A program made the translations under genes and the position numbers. Below, one piece after another: positions 1-8,604 of a stretch of DNA of 64,000 nt. Within the stretch, counting starts at the first letter, position 1. Every line of letters starts with the position of its first letter. Source of the stretch: Spirochaetaceae bacterium (GTDB lineage Bacteria > Spirochaetota > Spirochaetia > Treponematales > Rectinemataceae); assembly GCA_026418115.1 (NCBI GenBank), contig JAOABY010000004.1, positions 1-64,000 of the forward strand, in the 5' to 3' direction. Below the pieces are notes generated by a model that searched no databases, was not told the origin of the DNA, and saw only the letters and a list, made by a program, of their open reading frames with translations.

Positions 1-503
1 ACCCAGCACTCTCCGAAGGGCTGCCCGCGTTCCTCACTATCAACGGCGGTATCAATTCTGGTTTCATGATTGTCCAGTACAGCGCCGCCAGCCTCGTATC
101 GGAGAACAAGATTCTGGCTCACCCTGCCAGCGTGGATTCTATTCCTTCGAGCGCAAATCAGGAAGACCATGTTTCCATGGGCACTATCGCGGCTCGCAAA
201 GCACGATCAATTCTCGACCACAGCCGCAGGGTTGTGGCGATGGAACTCATGGCCGCCTGCCAGGCCTTGGATCTGCGGGCCATCCAGATGGGACTTTCTT
301 CCATAGAAGAATCGCTCTCGCCGGCAACGCGCCCCATCTACCGCATGCTCAGAGCTGTCATTCAGTTCACCGATCGAGACCGGGTCATGTATCCCGACAT
401 CGATGCGACTGTCACACTTCTCGCCAGCGGAACCGTGCCTGCCAGCATCGAATGTTGGAGCTGGAATCCCGTACCGATTGCTCCTTGCGAAGACATGGAA
501 TAG
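1..503 (+). CDS. hutH: Histidine ammonia-lyase, C-terminal part (5' end outside window)
   Basis: This enzyme removes ammonia from L-histidine to give urocanate, the first step of histidine breakdown in the cytosol. The frame is open from base 3, so the ATG at 66 in the ORF track is internal. About 167 C-terminal residues are present. They include the family blocks NSGFMIVQYSAA and ANQEDHVSMG, which line the active site in the HAL/PAL family. The Ala-Ser-Gly triad that forms the MIO cofactor lies upstream of the window. The stop is 34 bases before the next gene, and hutI follows further down on the same strand, which supports a hut operon. Confidence 0.93.
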   Translation, partial: PALSEGLPAFLTINGGINSGFMIVQYSAASLVSENKILAHPASVDSIPSSANQEDHVSMGTIAARKARSILDHSRRVVAMELMAACQALDLRAIQMGLSSIEESLSPATRPIYRMLRAVIQFTDRDRVMYPDIDATVTLLASGTVPASIECWSWNPVPIAPCEDME

Positions 504-537
504 AATTCGGGCAACATAATCCCCGGAGGAGAATCCC

Positions 538-3500
538 ATGGTTACCAAGAGGGATCACGGCATTAAACTGGATCGAACTTCGCCACAGGAACGTGCGCGG
601 CTCATTTCATACATCAACATCAAGCTCAAGAGCCTCGGGCTGCCGGTCTATTCCAAAGAAGGAACAGGCTTTGTCCAGCTCGCCTCGGACATGCTGGAAA
701 GCTTTCGTCAGAAAAACCGCCTCCTGCCTCGCATCCTCCCCCCTGCTGATCAGCGTATCCAGAATTTCATCGATCGCTATCTGGCGGATCTGGGCTTGGC
801 GAGAAACCCGCAGCTTCCGGCCAATACCCTCGTCCTCGACCGCTATGGCATGGCACGCGAGCTTTCATTGCCACCCGATGGTCACAAGCATGTGTCGCCG
901 ACGCTCACCTCCTACCGCGTCCGGAACGGCGTCCTCCACAATCCGACCAACGATCGACGCACTACAGAAGGCGTCTTTCATATTGCTGAGGGAGGGCTCC
1001 CCATTCCCTTGGACAAAAAAGCCGTCCCAAAACTCGCGTTCGCCCGCATGCTCGAAGCGGCGCTGAACCCTCCGCCCGAGCTGCTCGAATTGCCCTTCAC
1101 CGCCCGCGAAACCGAAAAAGCCCGCACCTTCCTCTCGGTGCTGCTGCGGCCAATCGTACGCCCCGAAGTCCCCGGCTATTGCGAAGAGCGCTCCATGGAG
1201 GTTCGCTTCTTTGCGCCTGGTTCCCTCGCCGCCAATGTCGATTTCGTCGAAAGCATTTTCGGTAATTCGGGCGACCCCTTCATACCAGAAAACGATGCTT
1301 CTATCGATCCGGTACACTGGACCGGCACTACCGGCTGTATCATTCTCGCAACGCACCTAGTGAGTCTTACAAAGAAAGAACTTGGTTTGCCGCACTACGA
1401 ACAGGCCACCGAGCGCCAGCGCCGCGATGGCATGTGCTGGAAAGATCCTACTGAGCTGTATAACGACGGCAAGCCATTCAAACTATGCGCCCGCGATGCC
1501 TCGGGTGTCATCCTGACCATCATTGCCGACAACTATTTCGGTTACTCTAAGAAGGAAATAAAATCCCACATCTCCTACTCCGCCAATTTGCTTGGGCTGG
1601 TGGAGGAGGAGCACGCCGGCGGCGCGCTCGTGTTTCCGTCGTACAATCTCGGTACGCGCTTCGTACCCGACACCAACCTTCGCTCGCGCGGCCATAGCAT
1701 TCAGGATGTCTACACACTCATGCGCGGACGAATCGAAATGAAACCAGAAGGATACGGTGTGGACCTGACTTTTCCGAATATCATCTATTTGCCGGAGGAT
1801 GCTACCATTTCTCTGGAAGATCAGATGGCCCACTGGATCATCGATGGTCGTCAGGAGTCGCTCCGAGTACTCCCTGATTACATATACATTCATCCAACAG
1901 GCTATCGGGTGCAGATGGAACGACACCCGGTCACAGGCGCTTGGCGCCTCATCGGAACATCCGCTGAACCCCTCCTATGCCATAAACCCTGCACCGTCTC
2001 GGGCGGCGGCAAGTCGGAAATCGCGAAATCCATTCATGACGCCATTACCTACATGCCCATTATCATCGCTGATTTTAAAAAAGACATGGAAGCGGTCAGG
2101 GAAATCATTGAAAAGGACTATGGCAACCGCTTCCGCGATGAGTCCGAGAATCACGGCAAGGACGCCCGCCCCGTGCTCTCGCCCCGTCGGTCTCTCGGCT
2201 CAGTGATCAAATTGCTCTCACCCTCTCCTGCCTACAATGACGATTACAACGAGTGGCTCCGAAGCATACCGGAGCGGATTAAAAGCCTTGTATTTCTGGT
2301 CAAGCGCTTTTACCAACCCGACTGGGGCGACGACTGGATGTCGCACTTTTCTGTCGATGCGGTCAACGGCACTACAGGCAATATCCTTAAGTTTGAGGGC
2401 AGACCAGTCATGGGGGCCTATCTGCGTGTCGGCAAGAACGGAAGCGGCATGAACCGCTTCTTCAAGCTGCGACAGGACTTCATGCCTGCCGTGAAACTCC
2501 AGTGGGAGGATGATATTTCGGCTTCCATCATCGTCCCGACAAACCAGCTTGAAGACCTACCGGACTGGACCAGGCATCATCCAAGCCTCAAATTCGCCAA
2601 GAACTGCGAGGCACGTTTCTTCCAGCGCCCGGATGACGCCATCATTCGAGGCTACGACAAGCAGACCGAAAAGGACCTTGCGCGTCAGGACAACTTCATC
2701 TCGAACTTTGAACCGCTCACAAGAGCGGACGCTTCCCGCATCATCGAAAATACCATCCAGTTCTCGGAATACACCGAGCCGATGCGCAAATTCATTGAGG
2801 AAGCAGAAAAGGACCCGAATTTCGAGTACTTTGTCGTTTCCAGCCAGTTCCGCCTGGTAGACGGCCAGCCTTCAAAGAATCCGCGTTACCTCCAGCTCGA
2901 CCCGACCTATGTGGATCCGCTCAAGCGTTACCTTGCGGAAATAGGGCCGAGGCTCTACCGGCGCATACCTGCGGACAAGCCCCTTCTCCAGCCTGTTGGA
3001 GCCGTCCTGCCCGGTCGCCGCAACAATCCGGCCGACAGGAAAGGCGGCATACGACCTCTTGCAGTCTATGGCCCCATCCACTATCAGGAGCTTCCTGAGC
3101 TCTTCATGGATTTTGTCTGCTCGCTCACCGGCAAGAGCCCATCCACTACAGGCGCTGGCAGCGAGGGAGCGCTCACCAAGGGTCCCTTCAACCCCCTGGT
3201 TCCGACAAGCGATCTCAACAATGCCCTCCTCGCCTTCATTCTCACCGGTTACTCGGGCTTCACCTCTGCCGCCGGCCATATAGGCCAGAAATACAAGGTA
3301 GACCATGACATTTCGCTCCTCATCCCCGAACTGTGGGCGCGTCTGATTCCGGAAGAACGCGATCCCGAATTCCTGAAGAGCCATGGCTATCTTGAACAGG
3401 TACAGGATTTCGAGTACCAGGGCAGGCTCATTCCTGCCTCAAGGCTCGGCTGGCGCATCACACCGCTCTTTGCTGCCACCTACCTGGGGCGCCTCTTCGA

Positions 3501-4005
3501 TACGCCTTCAGTTGTCTTCCCTGAGGACATGCTCAGGCCGGAGCTCCAGAATATGGAAGAATTCGTTGACGGAATTGAGAATATCGCAACAGCAATGGAG
3601 AAATCCGCCAAGGCCTACTTTGAGGACGGTTCCTATGAGGCTGCGATTCCGCCGCTCAAAGCAGTACTCTCCGTGATGGCATTCGGACACTACGAAGGCA
3701 AGTCGATCCACGATCCCGAAGTGCGTCGCCTGTTCGACCGCGACACGGTGCTCGCCTCGGACTGGTACCGCGAACGGCTGGAGCGCTACCGTGAGCACGA
3801 GGTAGCCTATATCGAGTCATCGATTGCCTATCTCCGCCGATTCCTCGCAGAGCGTGCCGAACCAGGCAGTCTTACCGAGCGGCGCGTGCAGTCGGAACTC
3901 GCCAGTGCCCACAAGAGGCTCGAGCAACTGCTCGCCCCCCGCTACCTGGAGAGAATCTGGGGCACTATCGGTCTCGATGCCTTGTACAAAGGCAAGCAGG
4001 CATGA
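538..4005 (+). CDS. Probable PPi-dependent phosphoenolpyruvate carboxykinase
   Basis: The 1155-residue length matches the large PPi-type PEPCK family known from Propionibacterium and Entamoeba, which interconverts oxaloacetate plus pyrophosphate with phosphoenolpyruvate, phosphate and CO2. From memory of that family, the N-terminal blocks (LVLDRYGMARELSLP, NGVLHNPTNDRRTT), the phosphate-loop-like SGGGKSEIAKS near residue 487 and the block KSPSTTGAGSEGALTKGPF near residue 870 are characteristic. Ordinary GTP- or ATP-PEPCKs are only about half this length. The start has a clear GGAGGA ribosome site eight bases upstream. It lies between hutH and hutI in one orientation. No database search was run; if the call is wrong this is a large conserved protein of unknown function. 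Confidence 0.8.
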   Translation: MVTKRDHGIKLDRTSPQERARLISYINIKLKSLGLPVYSKEGTGFVQLASDMLESFRQKNRLLPRILPPADQRIQNFIDRYLADLGLARNPQLPANTLVLDRYGMARELSLPPDGHKHVSPTLTSYRVRNGVLHNPTNDRRTTEGVFHIAEGGLPIPLDKKAVPKLAFARMLEAALNPPPELLELPFTARETEKARTFLSVLLRPIVRPEVPGYCEERSMEVRFFAPGSLAANVDFVESIFGNSGDPFIPENDASIDPVHWTGTTGCIILATHLVSLTKKELGLPHYEQATERQRRDGMCWKDPTELYNDGKPFKLCARDASGVILTIIADNYFGYSKKEIKSHISYSANLLGLVEEEHAGGALVFPSYNLGTRFVPDTNLRSRGHSIQDVYTLMRGRIEMKPEGYGVDLTFPNIIYLPEDATISLEDQMAHWIIDGRQESLRVLPDYIYIHPTGYRVQMERHPVTGAWRLIGTSAEPLLCHKPCTVSGGGKSEIAKSIHDAITYMPIIIADFKKDMEAVREIIEKDYGNRFRDESENHGKDARPVLSPRRSLGSVIKLLSPSPAYNDDYNEWLRSIPERIKSLVFLVKRFYQPDWGDDWMSHFSVDAVNGTTGNILKFEGRPVMGAYLRVGKNGSGMNRFFKLRQDFMPAVKLQWEDDISASIIVPTNQLEDLPDWTRHHPSLKFAKNCEARFFQRPDDAIIRGYDKQTEKDLARQDNFISNFEPLTRADASRIIENTIQFSEYTEPMRKFIEEAEKDPNFEYFVVSSQFRLVDGQPSKNPRYLQLDPTYVDPLKRYLAEIGPRLYRRIPADKPLLQPVGAVLPGRRNNPADRKGGIRPLAVYGPIHYQELPELFMDFVCSLTGKSPSTTGAGSEGALTKGPFNPLVPTSDLNNALLAFILTGYSGFTSAAGHIGQKYKVDHDISLLIPELWARLIPEERDPEFLKSHGYLEQVQDFEYQGRLIPASRLGWRITPLFAATYLGRLFDTPSVVFPEDMLRPELQNMEEFVDGIENIATAMEKSAKAYFEDGSYEAAIPPLKAVLSVMAFGHYEGKSIHDPEVRRLFDRDTVLASDWYRERLERYREHEVAYIESSIAYLRRFLAERAEPGSLTERRVQSELASAHKRLEQLLAPRYLERIWGTIGLDALYKGKQA

Positions 4006-4030
4006 GGGCAGTCAGCAGAGAGAGGTGCGC

Positions 4031-5317
4031 ATGACCACGACCATGTTTATCCACAATATTTCCCAGCTCTGGACCCCTCAGGGCTTCCAGGCCAGCAGGG
4101 GAGCAGCAATGCGTGAGGTGCGGAAGATCACTAATGCCTGCATCCTGGTGCGCAATGGCGCACTTGCATGGGTCGGCTCAATGGACGAACTCAGCCAGGC
4201 CCATCAGGCCCCTGCGCACCCTCTGCACGCCATTGCATCCGAGGCTTTTGCAGCACCTGCCTTTGATGCTGCCGGCCGGTGCTGCGTGCCGGGCTTTGTG
4301 GACAGCCACACCCACTTCGTATTCGCTGGATGGAGAGAGGATGAATTCTTCTGGAGAGCCGAAGGCCTTCCCTACATGGAACTCCACCGGCGTGGCGGTG
4401 GCATACAGAACAGTGTACGCGCTACCCGCGCTGCCTCCGAAGAGGAACTCGTCGAACTTGGACGCAAACGTATCAGGACCATGCTTGCCCATGGCATCAC
4501 CACGGCAGAGTGCAAGTCAGGCTATGGCCTCGACCGCGACACCGAGCTTCGCCAGCTTCGCGCCATCAGGAAGCTGGCAGAGGAAGAGCCTGTTACCATC
4601 GTTCCGACTTTTCTGGGTGCACATTCCATTCCGCCGGAATTTGCCGGAAGACCGCGAGCCTACCTCGAATTTCTGGCAGCGGAGGTGCTGCCAGCAGTAC
4701 GGGCAGAAGGTCTTGCCCGCTTCGTTGACATTTTCTGCGAAAAAGGGGTCTTTGAGCTCGAGGATACGCGCTGGTATCTCGAACAGGCAAAGGCAATGGG
4801 TTTTGCGCTCAAACTGCATGCTGACGAAATAGCACCGTTGGGCGGTGCCGGTCTGGCAGCGTCACTGGGCGCAGTGAGCGCCGACCACCTGCTGAAAGCT
4901 TCTGATGAGGATATTGCTGCCATGGCGGCAGCAGGGACAATCGCAGGCCTTCTGCCACTCACCGCCTTCAGCCTGCGAGAACCCTACGCCAGAGCGCGAG
5001 CCTTCCTCGACGCTGGCTGTGCAGTAGCCCTGGCCAGCGATCTCAACCCCGGTTCCTGCTACAGCCAATCCGTACCGCTGATTTTCGCGCTGGCAGTGCT
5101 GTATCTGGGCATGGGAATAGAAGAGGCATTGACTGCACTCACACTCAATGGTGCTGCATCACTAGGCCTTGCGGATCGGGTCGGTACGCTCGAGCCTGGC
5201 AAGTACGCTGATTTCGTGCTCCTGGACGCACCATCTCCGGGCCATCTGGCATACCATGTTGGCATGAATCTTGTTTCCTCTGTATGGAAACAGGGCTGCA
5301 TGGTGTGGCATGCATGA
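4031..5317 (+). CDS. hutI: Imidazolonepropionase
   Basis: It hydrolyses 4-imidazolone-5-propionate to N-formimino-L-glutamate, the third step of histidine degradation. The protein (428 residues from this start) has the amidohydrolase metal motif DSHTHFVFAG, the substrate segment ECKSGYGLD, the later metal residues in LHADEIAPLGGA and the block ASDLNPGSC. The ORF track starts at 3824 inside the PEPCK gene. The ATG at 4031 follows an AGAGAGG ribosome site and gives the normal family length. hutU is not in the window and may lie upstream of hutH. The stop is only 4 bases from the stop of the convergent rarD-like gene, with no room for a separate terminator. Confidence 0.95.
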   Translation: MTTTMFIHNISQLWTPQGFQASRGAAMREVRKITNACILVRNGALAWVGSMDELSQAHQAPAHPLHAIASEAFAAPAFDAAGRCCVPGFVDSHTHFVFAGWREDEFFWRAEGLPYMELHRRGGGIQNSVRATRAASEEELVELGRKRIRTMLAHGITTAECKSGYGLDRDTELRQLRAIRKLAEEEPVTIVPTFLGAHSIPPEFAGRPRAYLEFLAAEVLPAVRAEGLARFVDIFCEKGVFELEDTRWYLEQAKAMGFALKLHADEIAPLGGAGLAASLGAVSADHLLKASDEDIAAMAAAGTIAGLLPLTAFSLREPYARARAFLDAGCAVALASDLNPGSCYSQSVPLIFALAVLYLGMGIEEALTALTLNGAASLGLADRVGTLEPGKYADFVLLDAPSPGHLAYHVGMNLVSSVWKQGCMVWHA

Positions 5318-5321
5318 GCAT

Positions 5322-6239
5322 TCACATCGCACGTGCCCGTCGTGCCAGCATCACCCGCGAGCCTGAATAGATCAGCACCGCGCAGAGCACGCCGGCGAAG
5401 GCAATCTGTATTGCCGTACCCGGCTGCTCATGGTAGACCAGCAAACCCAGCAGAAGCTGGGAAGTGGGTGAAACATACTGGATGAATCCCATGAGCTGCA
5501 GGCTGATGCTGGTGGCGGCCGCACTGAACAGAAAAAGCGGAATCGCCGTTACGATGCCGCCCATGGCCAGCAGTACCGTCTTGAACATTCCTACCGTACC
5601 GAACGCTCCCTGCCCTGCAATATGCTGGGCAAGCAGGTACGCCAGCGCCACAGGTGCTGCTGCGAGCGTCTCGAGTGCAAGCCCAAGTACGGGATCCAGG
5701 CCAAGCGCCTTTTTTGATGCTCCATACAGGGCAAAGGTAATGGCCAGCAGGAGAGAGAGTACAGGCACCCGTCCATAGAGAAGGCCAGCAGCCACGATGC
5801 CCACTGTGGCTACACCTACCGCCGCTCTGGTCCAGTTATCTACATGTTCCCTGAAAATCCATGCGCCCAGCGCGACCGACATCAGCGGGTTGATGTAGTA
5901 GCCCAGCGCTGATTCCACCACCCTGCCGGCGGTGATCGCATAGATATAGAGCCCCCAGTTGGCTGTCACCATGCCTGCTGCAGCAAGCACGAGGAGAAGC
6001 TGGCGCCTGTTCGCGAAGATGGTGCGAAGTTCACCCAGCCGCCTTCCAAAAGCAAGCACCAGAAGGCAGAAAAGACTTGCCCAGACCACACGATGAGCCA
6101 GAGTCTGCAAAGGATCGATGCCGCTGAGCATTTTCCAGTAGAGAGGAAACACTCCCCACATGCCATAGGCACCAAATGCTGCGAGTATGCCAAGTCGTCT
6201 GCCGTATTTGCTTGAAGTGCTGTTCTGGAATTGTGTCAT
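5322..6239 (-). CDS. rarD: RarD-like EamA/DMT-family permease
   Basis: This is an inner-membrane protein of about 305 residues with ten hydrophobic segments, as in the drug/metabolite transporter superfamily. The N-terminal stretch GYGMWGVFPLYWK-like (AYGMWGVFPLYWKML) and the later PTSQLLLGLLVYHEQP are typical of RarD proteins. Their substrate is not well established; some members are linked to chloramphenicol sensitivity. The track ORF opens with a TTG at 6278, but the ATG at 6239 gives the usual family N-terminus and has GGAG about 15 bases upstream, so I prefer it. It is divergent from livJ and convergent with hutI. Confidence 0.85.
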   Translation of the reverse strand: MTQFQNSTSSKYGRRLGILAAFGAYGMWGVFPLYWKMLSGIDPLQTLAHRVVWASLFCLLVLAFGRRLGELRTIFANRRQLLLVLAAAGMVTANWGLYIYAITAGRVVESALGYYINPLMSVALGAWIFREHVDNWTRAAVGVATVGIVAAGLLYGRVPVLSLLLAITFALYGASKKALGLDPVLGLALETLAAAPVALAYLLAQHIAGQGAFGTVGMFKTVLLAMGGIVTAIPLFLFSAAATSISLQLMGFIQYVSPTSQLLLGLLVYHEQPGTAIQIAFAGVLCAVLIYSGSRVMLARRARAM

Positions 6240-6291
6240 GATGATTCCGCAGGCTCCATGATGCCATGAATCAGCCAAACCGGCAAGACCT

Positions 6292-6308
6292 GTTTCAAAT
6301 TTTGAAAC
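6292..6308. promoter_or_regulatory. Perfect inverted repeat between rarD and livJ, possible operator
   Basis: GTTTCAAA and TTTGAAAC flank a single base, giving a 17-base palindrome in the 229-base divergent intergenic region, about 53 bases upstream of the rarD start. Its position and symmetry fit a dimeric repressor site controlling one or both genes. The regulator is unknown and no local regulator gene is present. Confidence 0.4.
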
Positions 6309-6378
6309 TCATGGCATACTATGTAATCCTGTTCAAAAACCAGAATGACTTTTCTTTTCATATACGGTTGTACATCTA

Positions 6379-6408
6379 TTGACTAAGGGCAGCGGCCCTG
6401 TTTCTATT
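6379..6408 (+). promoter_or_regulatory. Candidate sigma-70 promoter of livJ
   Basis: TTGACT is followed after 18 bases by TCTATT. This would start transcription near 6415 and leave a leader of about 50 bases before the livJ ribosome site. The -10 box is imperfect, so the assignment is tentative. Confidence 0.4.
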
Positions 6409-6468
6409 GGAAAGTACAATATCGGGAATTTTCTATCATTCCCGAAGCGTACACCATAAGGAGGCTGT

Positions 6469-7581
6469 ATGAAGAAAAGCATTCTGGTTCTGGCATTGCT
6501 CGCCTGCGTGTCACTCGTATTCGCACAGGACATCAAGATTGGCGGCATCGGACCTGTCACCGGTGAAGCAGCGACCTTCGGTATCTCCACCAAGAACGGC
6601 ATGATGATGGCAGTCGAGGAATGGAATGCCAAGGGCGGAGTATTCGGCGGCAGAAAAGTCAAGCTTATCTTTGAAGACGACAAAGGCGATCCCGCAGAAG
6701 GCGCCACTGTGTACACCAAGCTCATCCAGCAGGATGGTGTTGTTGCCATAGTAGGAACGGTCATGTCGAAGGTCACCCTGGCTGGTGCACCGATCTGCCA
6801 GGCGAACGGCATCCCCATGATCAGCCCCACCTCTACCAATGAGAAGGTTACCCTTGTAGGCGACTACATCTTCCGCGCATGCTTCATCGACCCCTTCCAG
6901 GGAACGGTAGGCGCGAACTTTGCCTACAATGATCTCAAGGCCAGGGCAGCGGCTGCGATTTTTGACCTCGGCAATGACTATACCAAGGGACTTGCCGAAA
7001 ACTTCAAGAAGCAGTTTGAGAAGCTTGGCGGCAAGGTCGTAGCATTCGAAGGTCATCCTTCCGGCGCTACGGATTTCAAGGCACAGCTGACCAAAATCCT
7101 CCAGGCCAAGCCTGATGTCATCTACATCCCCGACTACTACAACGATGTCGGTCTCATCGCCAAGCAGGTTCGCGAACTTGGCTTCAAGGGTCCTCTCGTT
7201 GGCGGTGACGGATGGGATTCCCCCGACCTGGTCAAGATTGGCGGAACGGCAGTAGAGAATGGATTCTTCACGAACCACTACTCCTCGGAGGATACCCGCC
7301 CCATCGTGCAGGACTTCGTCAAGAAATATAAGGCAAAATATGGAGCCGAACCTGATGCGCTTGCGGCACTCGCCTACGATGCCATGTACATCATGCTCGA
7401 TGCGATCCGCAGAGCCGGCACCACCAAGGGAAGCGCCATTCGTGACGCTCTCAAGACCACCGACCTCAATGTGGTTTCCGGCCGCGTGAAGTTCGATGAA
7501 AACCGCAACCCCATCAAGTCCGCGGTCATCATCGAGATCAAGAACGGCAAGCCGGTATACCGGACCACGGTGAATCCGTGA
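6469..7581 (+). CDS. livJ: Branched-chain amino-acid ABC transporter, substrate-binding protein
   Basis: This 370-residue exported protein captures branched-chain or related amino acids outside the inner membrane and hands them to LivHM. The signal peptide (MKKSILVLALLACVSLVFAQ) ends at an AxA-like site. The mature part begins IKIGGIGPVTGEAATFG, as in type-1 periplasmic binding proteins, and continues with the expected GATDFKAQL and TTDLNVVSGRVKFD-like segments. A strong AAGGAGG ribosome site precedes the ATG. It heads the livJHMGF cluster. The true ligand cannot be read from sequence. Confidence 0.92.
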   Translation: MKKSILVLALLACVSLVFAQDIKIGGIGPVTGEAATFGISTKNGMMMAVEEWNAKGGVFGGRKVKLIFEDDKGDPAEGATVYTKLIQQDGVVAIVGTVMSKVTLAGAPICQANGIPMISPTSTNEKVTLVGDYIFRACFIDPFQGTVGANFAYNDLKARAAAAIFDLGNDYTKGLAENFKKQFEKLGGKVVAFEGHPSGATDFKAQLTKILQAKPDVIYIPDYYNDVGLIAKQVRELGFKGPLVGGDGWDSPDLVKIGGTAVENGFFTNHYSSEDTRPIVQDFVKKYKAKYGAEPDALAALAYDAMYIMLDAIRRAGTTKGSAIRDALKTTDLNVVSGRVKFDENRNPIKSAVIIEIKNGKPVYRTTVNP

Positions 7582-7593
7582 TGTCATGAGCAT

Positions 7594-7627
7594 GAAGGAG
7601 GGCTGCCCCCGCGGGTGGCCCTTCTTC
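7594..7627 (+). terminator. Intrinsic terminator or attenuator between livJ and livH
   Basis: GAAGGAGGGCTGCCC pairs with GGGTGGCCCTTCTTC around a CCGC loop, giving a stem of about 15 pairs including G-U pairs. It lies 13 bases after the livJ stop and ends in T/C-rich sequence rather than a pure T run. It probably trims or stabilises the livJ message so that binding protein exceeds permease. Confidence 0.6.
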
Positions 7628-7682
7628 TGTGCATACGCGCTGCGATGTGGCAGCGAATTCCAGCTCAGCAAGGAATCATCGA

Positions 7683-8594
7683 ATGGGACCGCTCATCAAC
7701 CCCCAGCAGATCATCAATGGATTGCAGCTAGGTTCGATCTATGCGCTGATCGCGCTAGGCTACACCATGGTCTACGGTATCGTGCGCCTTATCAATTTTG
7801 CGCACGGCGATTTCTTCATGATAGGTGCCTATGCCGCGTACGCGGCATTTTTCGCCTTCAATGCCATGGTGGCAGGCAGAACCGGCACACTCGCCTTCAT
7901 CGTGCTTGTCATTGCCATGGCAACCTCGGCTTCCGTAGCATGGCTTGCAAACAAGCTCGCCTATAAACCTTTGCGCTACAAGCCAAAACTCAGCTCTCTG
8001 ATCACCGCTATCGGTGTTTCGATGTTCATCGAGTATTTCTTCTCGGCATTTCCTGCGATTGGAGCGTCATACCGCGCCTTTCCGGAAATCATTCCTCGCC
8101 GGGACATTCATATCGGACCTGCAGTCGTATCCAATCTGGTGCTGATTGACCTTGCAGTGGCGGCGATTCTCATGATCGGTCTTACCTTGCTGGTGCGGCG
8201 GACCACGCTCGGCAAGGCGATGCGGGCAGTCTCCCAGGACAAGGATGCAGCCCGCCTGATGGGCATCGATATAGAAATGGTCATCTCCTTCACCTTCCTG
8301 ATAGGTGGAGCATTCGCGGGTGCAGCCGGTCTTCTCGCAGGCATGACCTATCCCCGTATCTTCCCCTACATGGGCATTCTTCCCGGCCTCAAGGCATTCA
8401 TCGCCGCAGTGCTGGGTGGTATCGGCAACATCCCGGGCGCCATGCTGGGAGCCTATATCATGGGTATCGCAGAAACATTCGCGTCGGCCTACAACTCGCT
8501 GATTGGGGAAGGCATTGCATTTGCGATCCTCATCCTCGTGCTGCTGATCAGGCCTACCGGCCTGCTGGGCGAGAAAATCGCGGACAAGATATAG
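7683..8594 (+). CDS. livH: Branched-chain amino-acid ABC transporter permease LivH
   Basis: This inner-membrane subunit forms half of the amino-acid channel. The 303-residue protein starts MGPLINPQQIINGLQLGSIY and has the family segment ALGYTMVYGIVRLINFAHGD, several membrane helices and the cytoplasmic EAA-like loop RAVSQDKDAARLMGID that contacts the ATPases. The track ORF opens at 7629, but the ATG at 7683 follows an AAGGA site by nine bases and gives the family N-terminus. It is followed 10 bases later by livM. Confidence 0.93.
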   Translation: MGPLINPQQIINGLQLGSIYALIALGYTMVYGIVRLINFAHGDFFMIGAYAAYAAFFAFNAMVAGRTGTLAFIVLVIAMATSASVAWLANKLAYKPLRYKPKLSSLITAIGVSMFIEYFFSAFPAIGASYRAFPEIIPRRDIHIGPAVVSNLVLIDLAVAAILMIGLTLLVRRTTLGKAMRAVSQDKDAARLMGIDIEMVISFTFLIGGAFAGAAGLLAGMTYPRIFPYMGILPGLKAFIAAVLGGIGNIPGAMLGAYIMGIAETFASAYNSLIGEGIAFAILILVLLIRPTGLLGEKIADKI

Positions 8595-8604
8595 GGAGGG
8601 CCGC

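Noticed and set aside
6511-7671. 386-residue minus-strand ORF opposite livJ
   Set aside because: It is a shadow frame of a clear gene, has no ribosome site or recognisable motifs, and a composition typical of antisense frames in GC-rich DNA.
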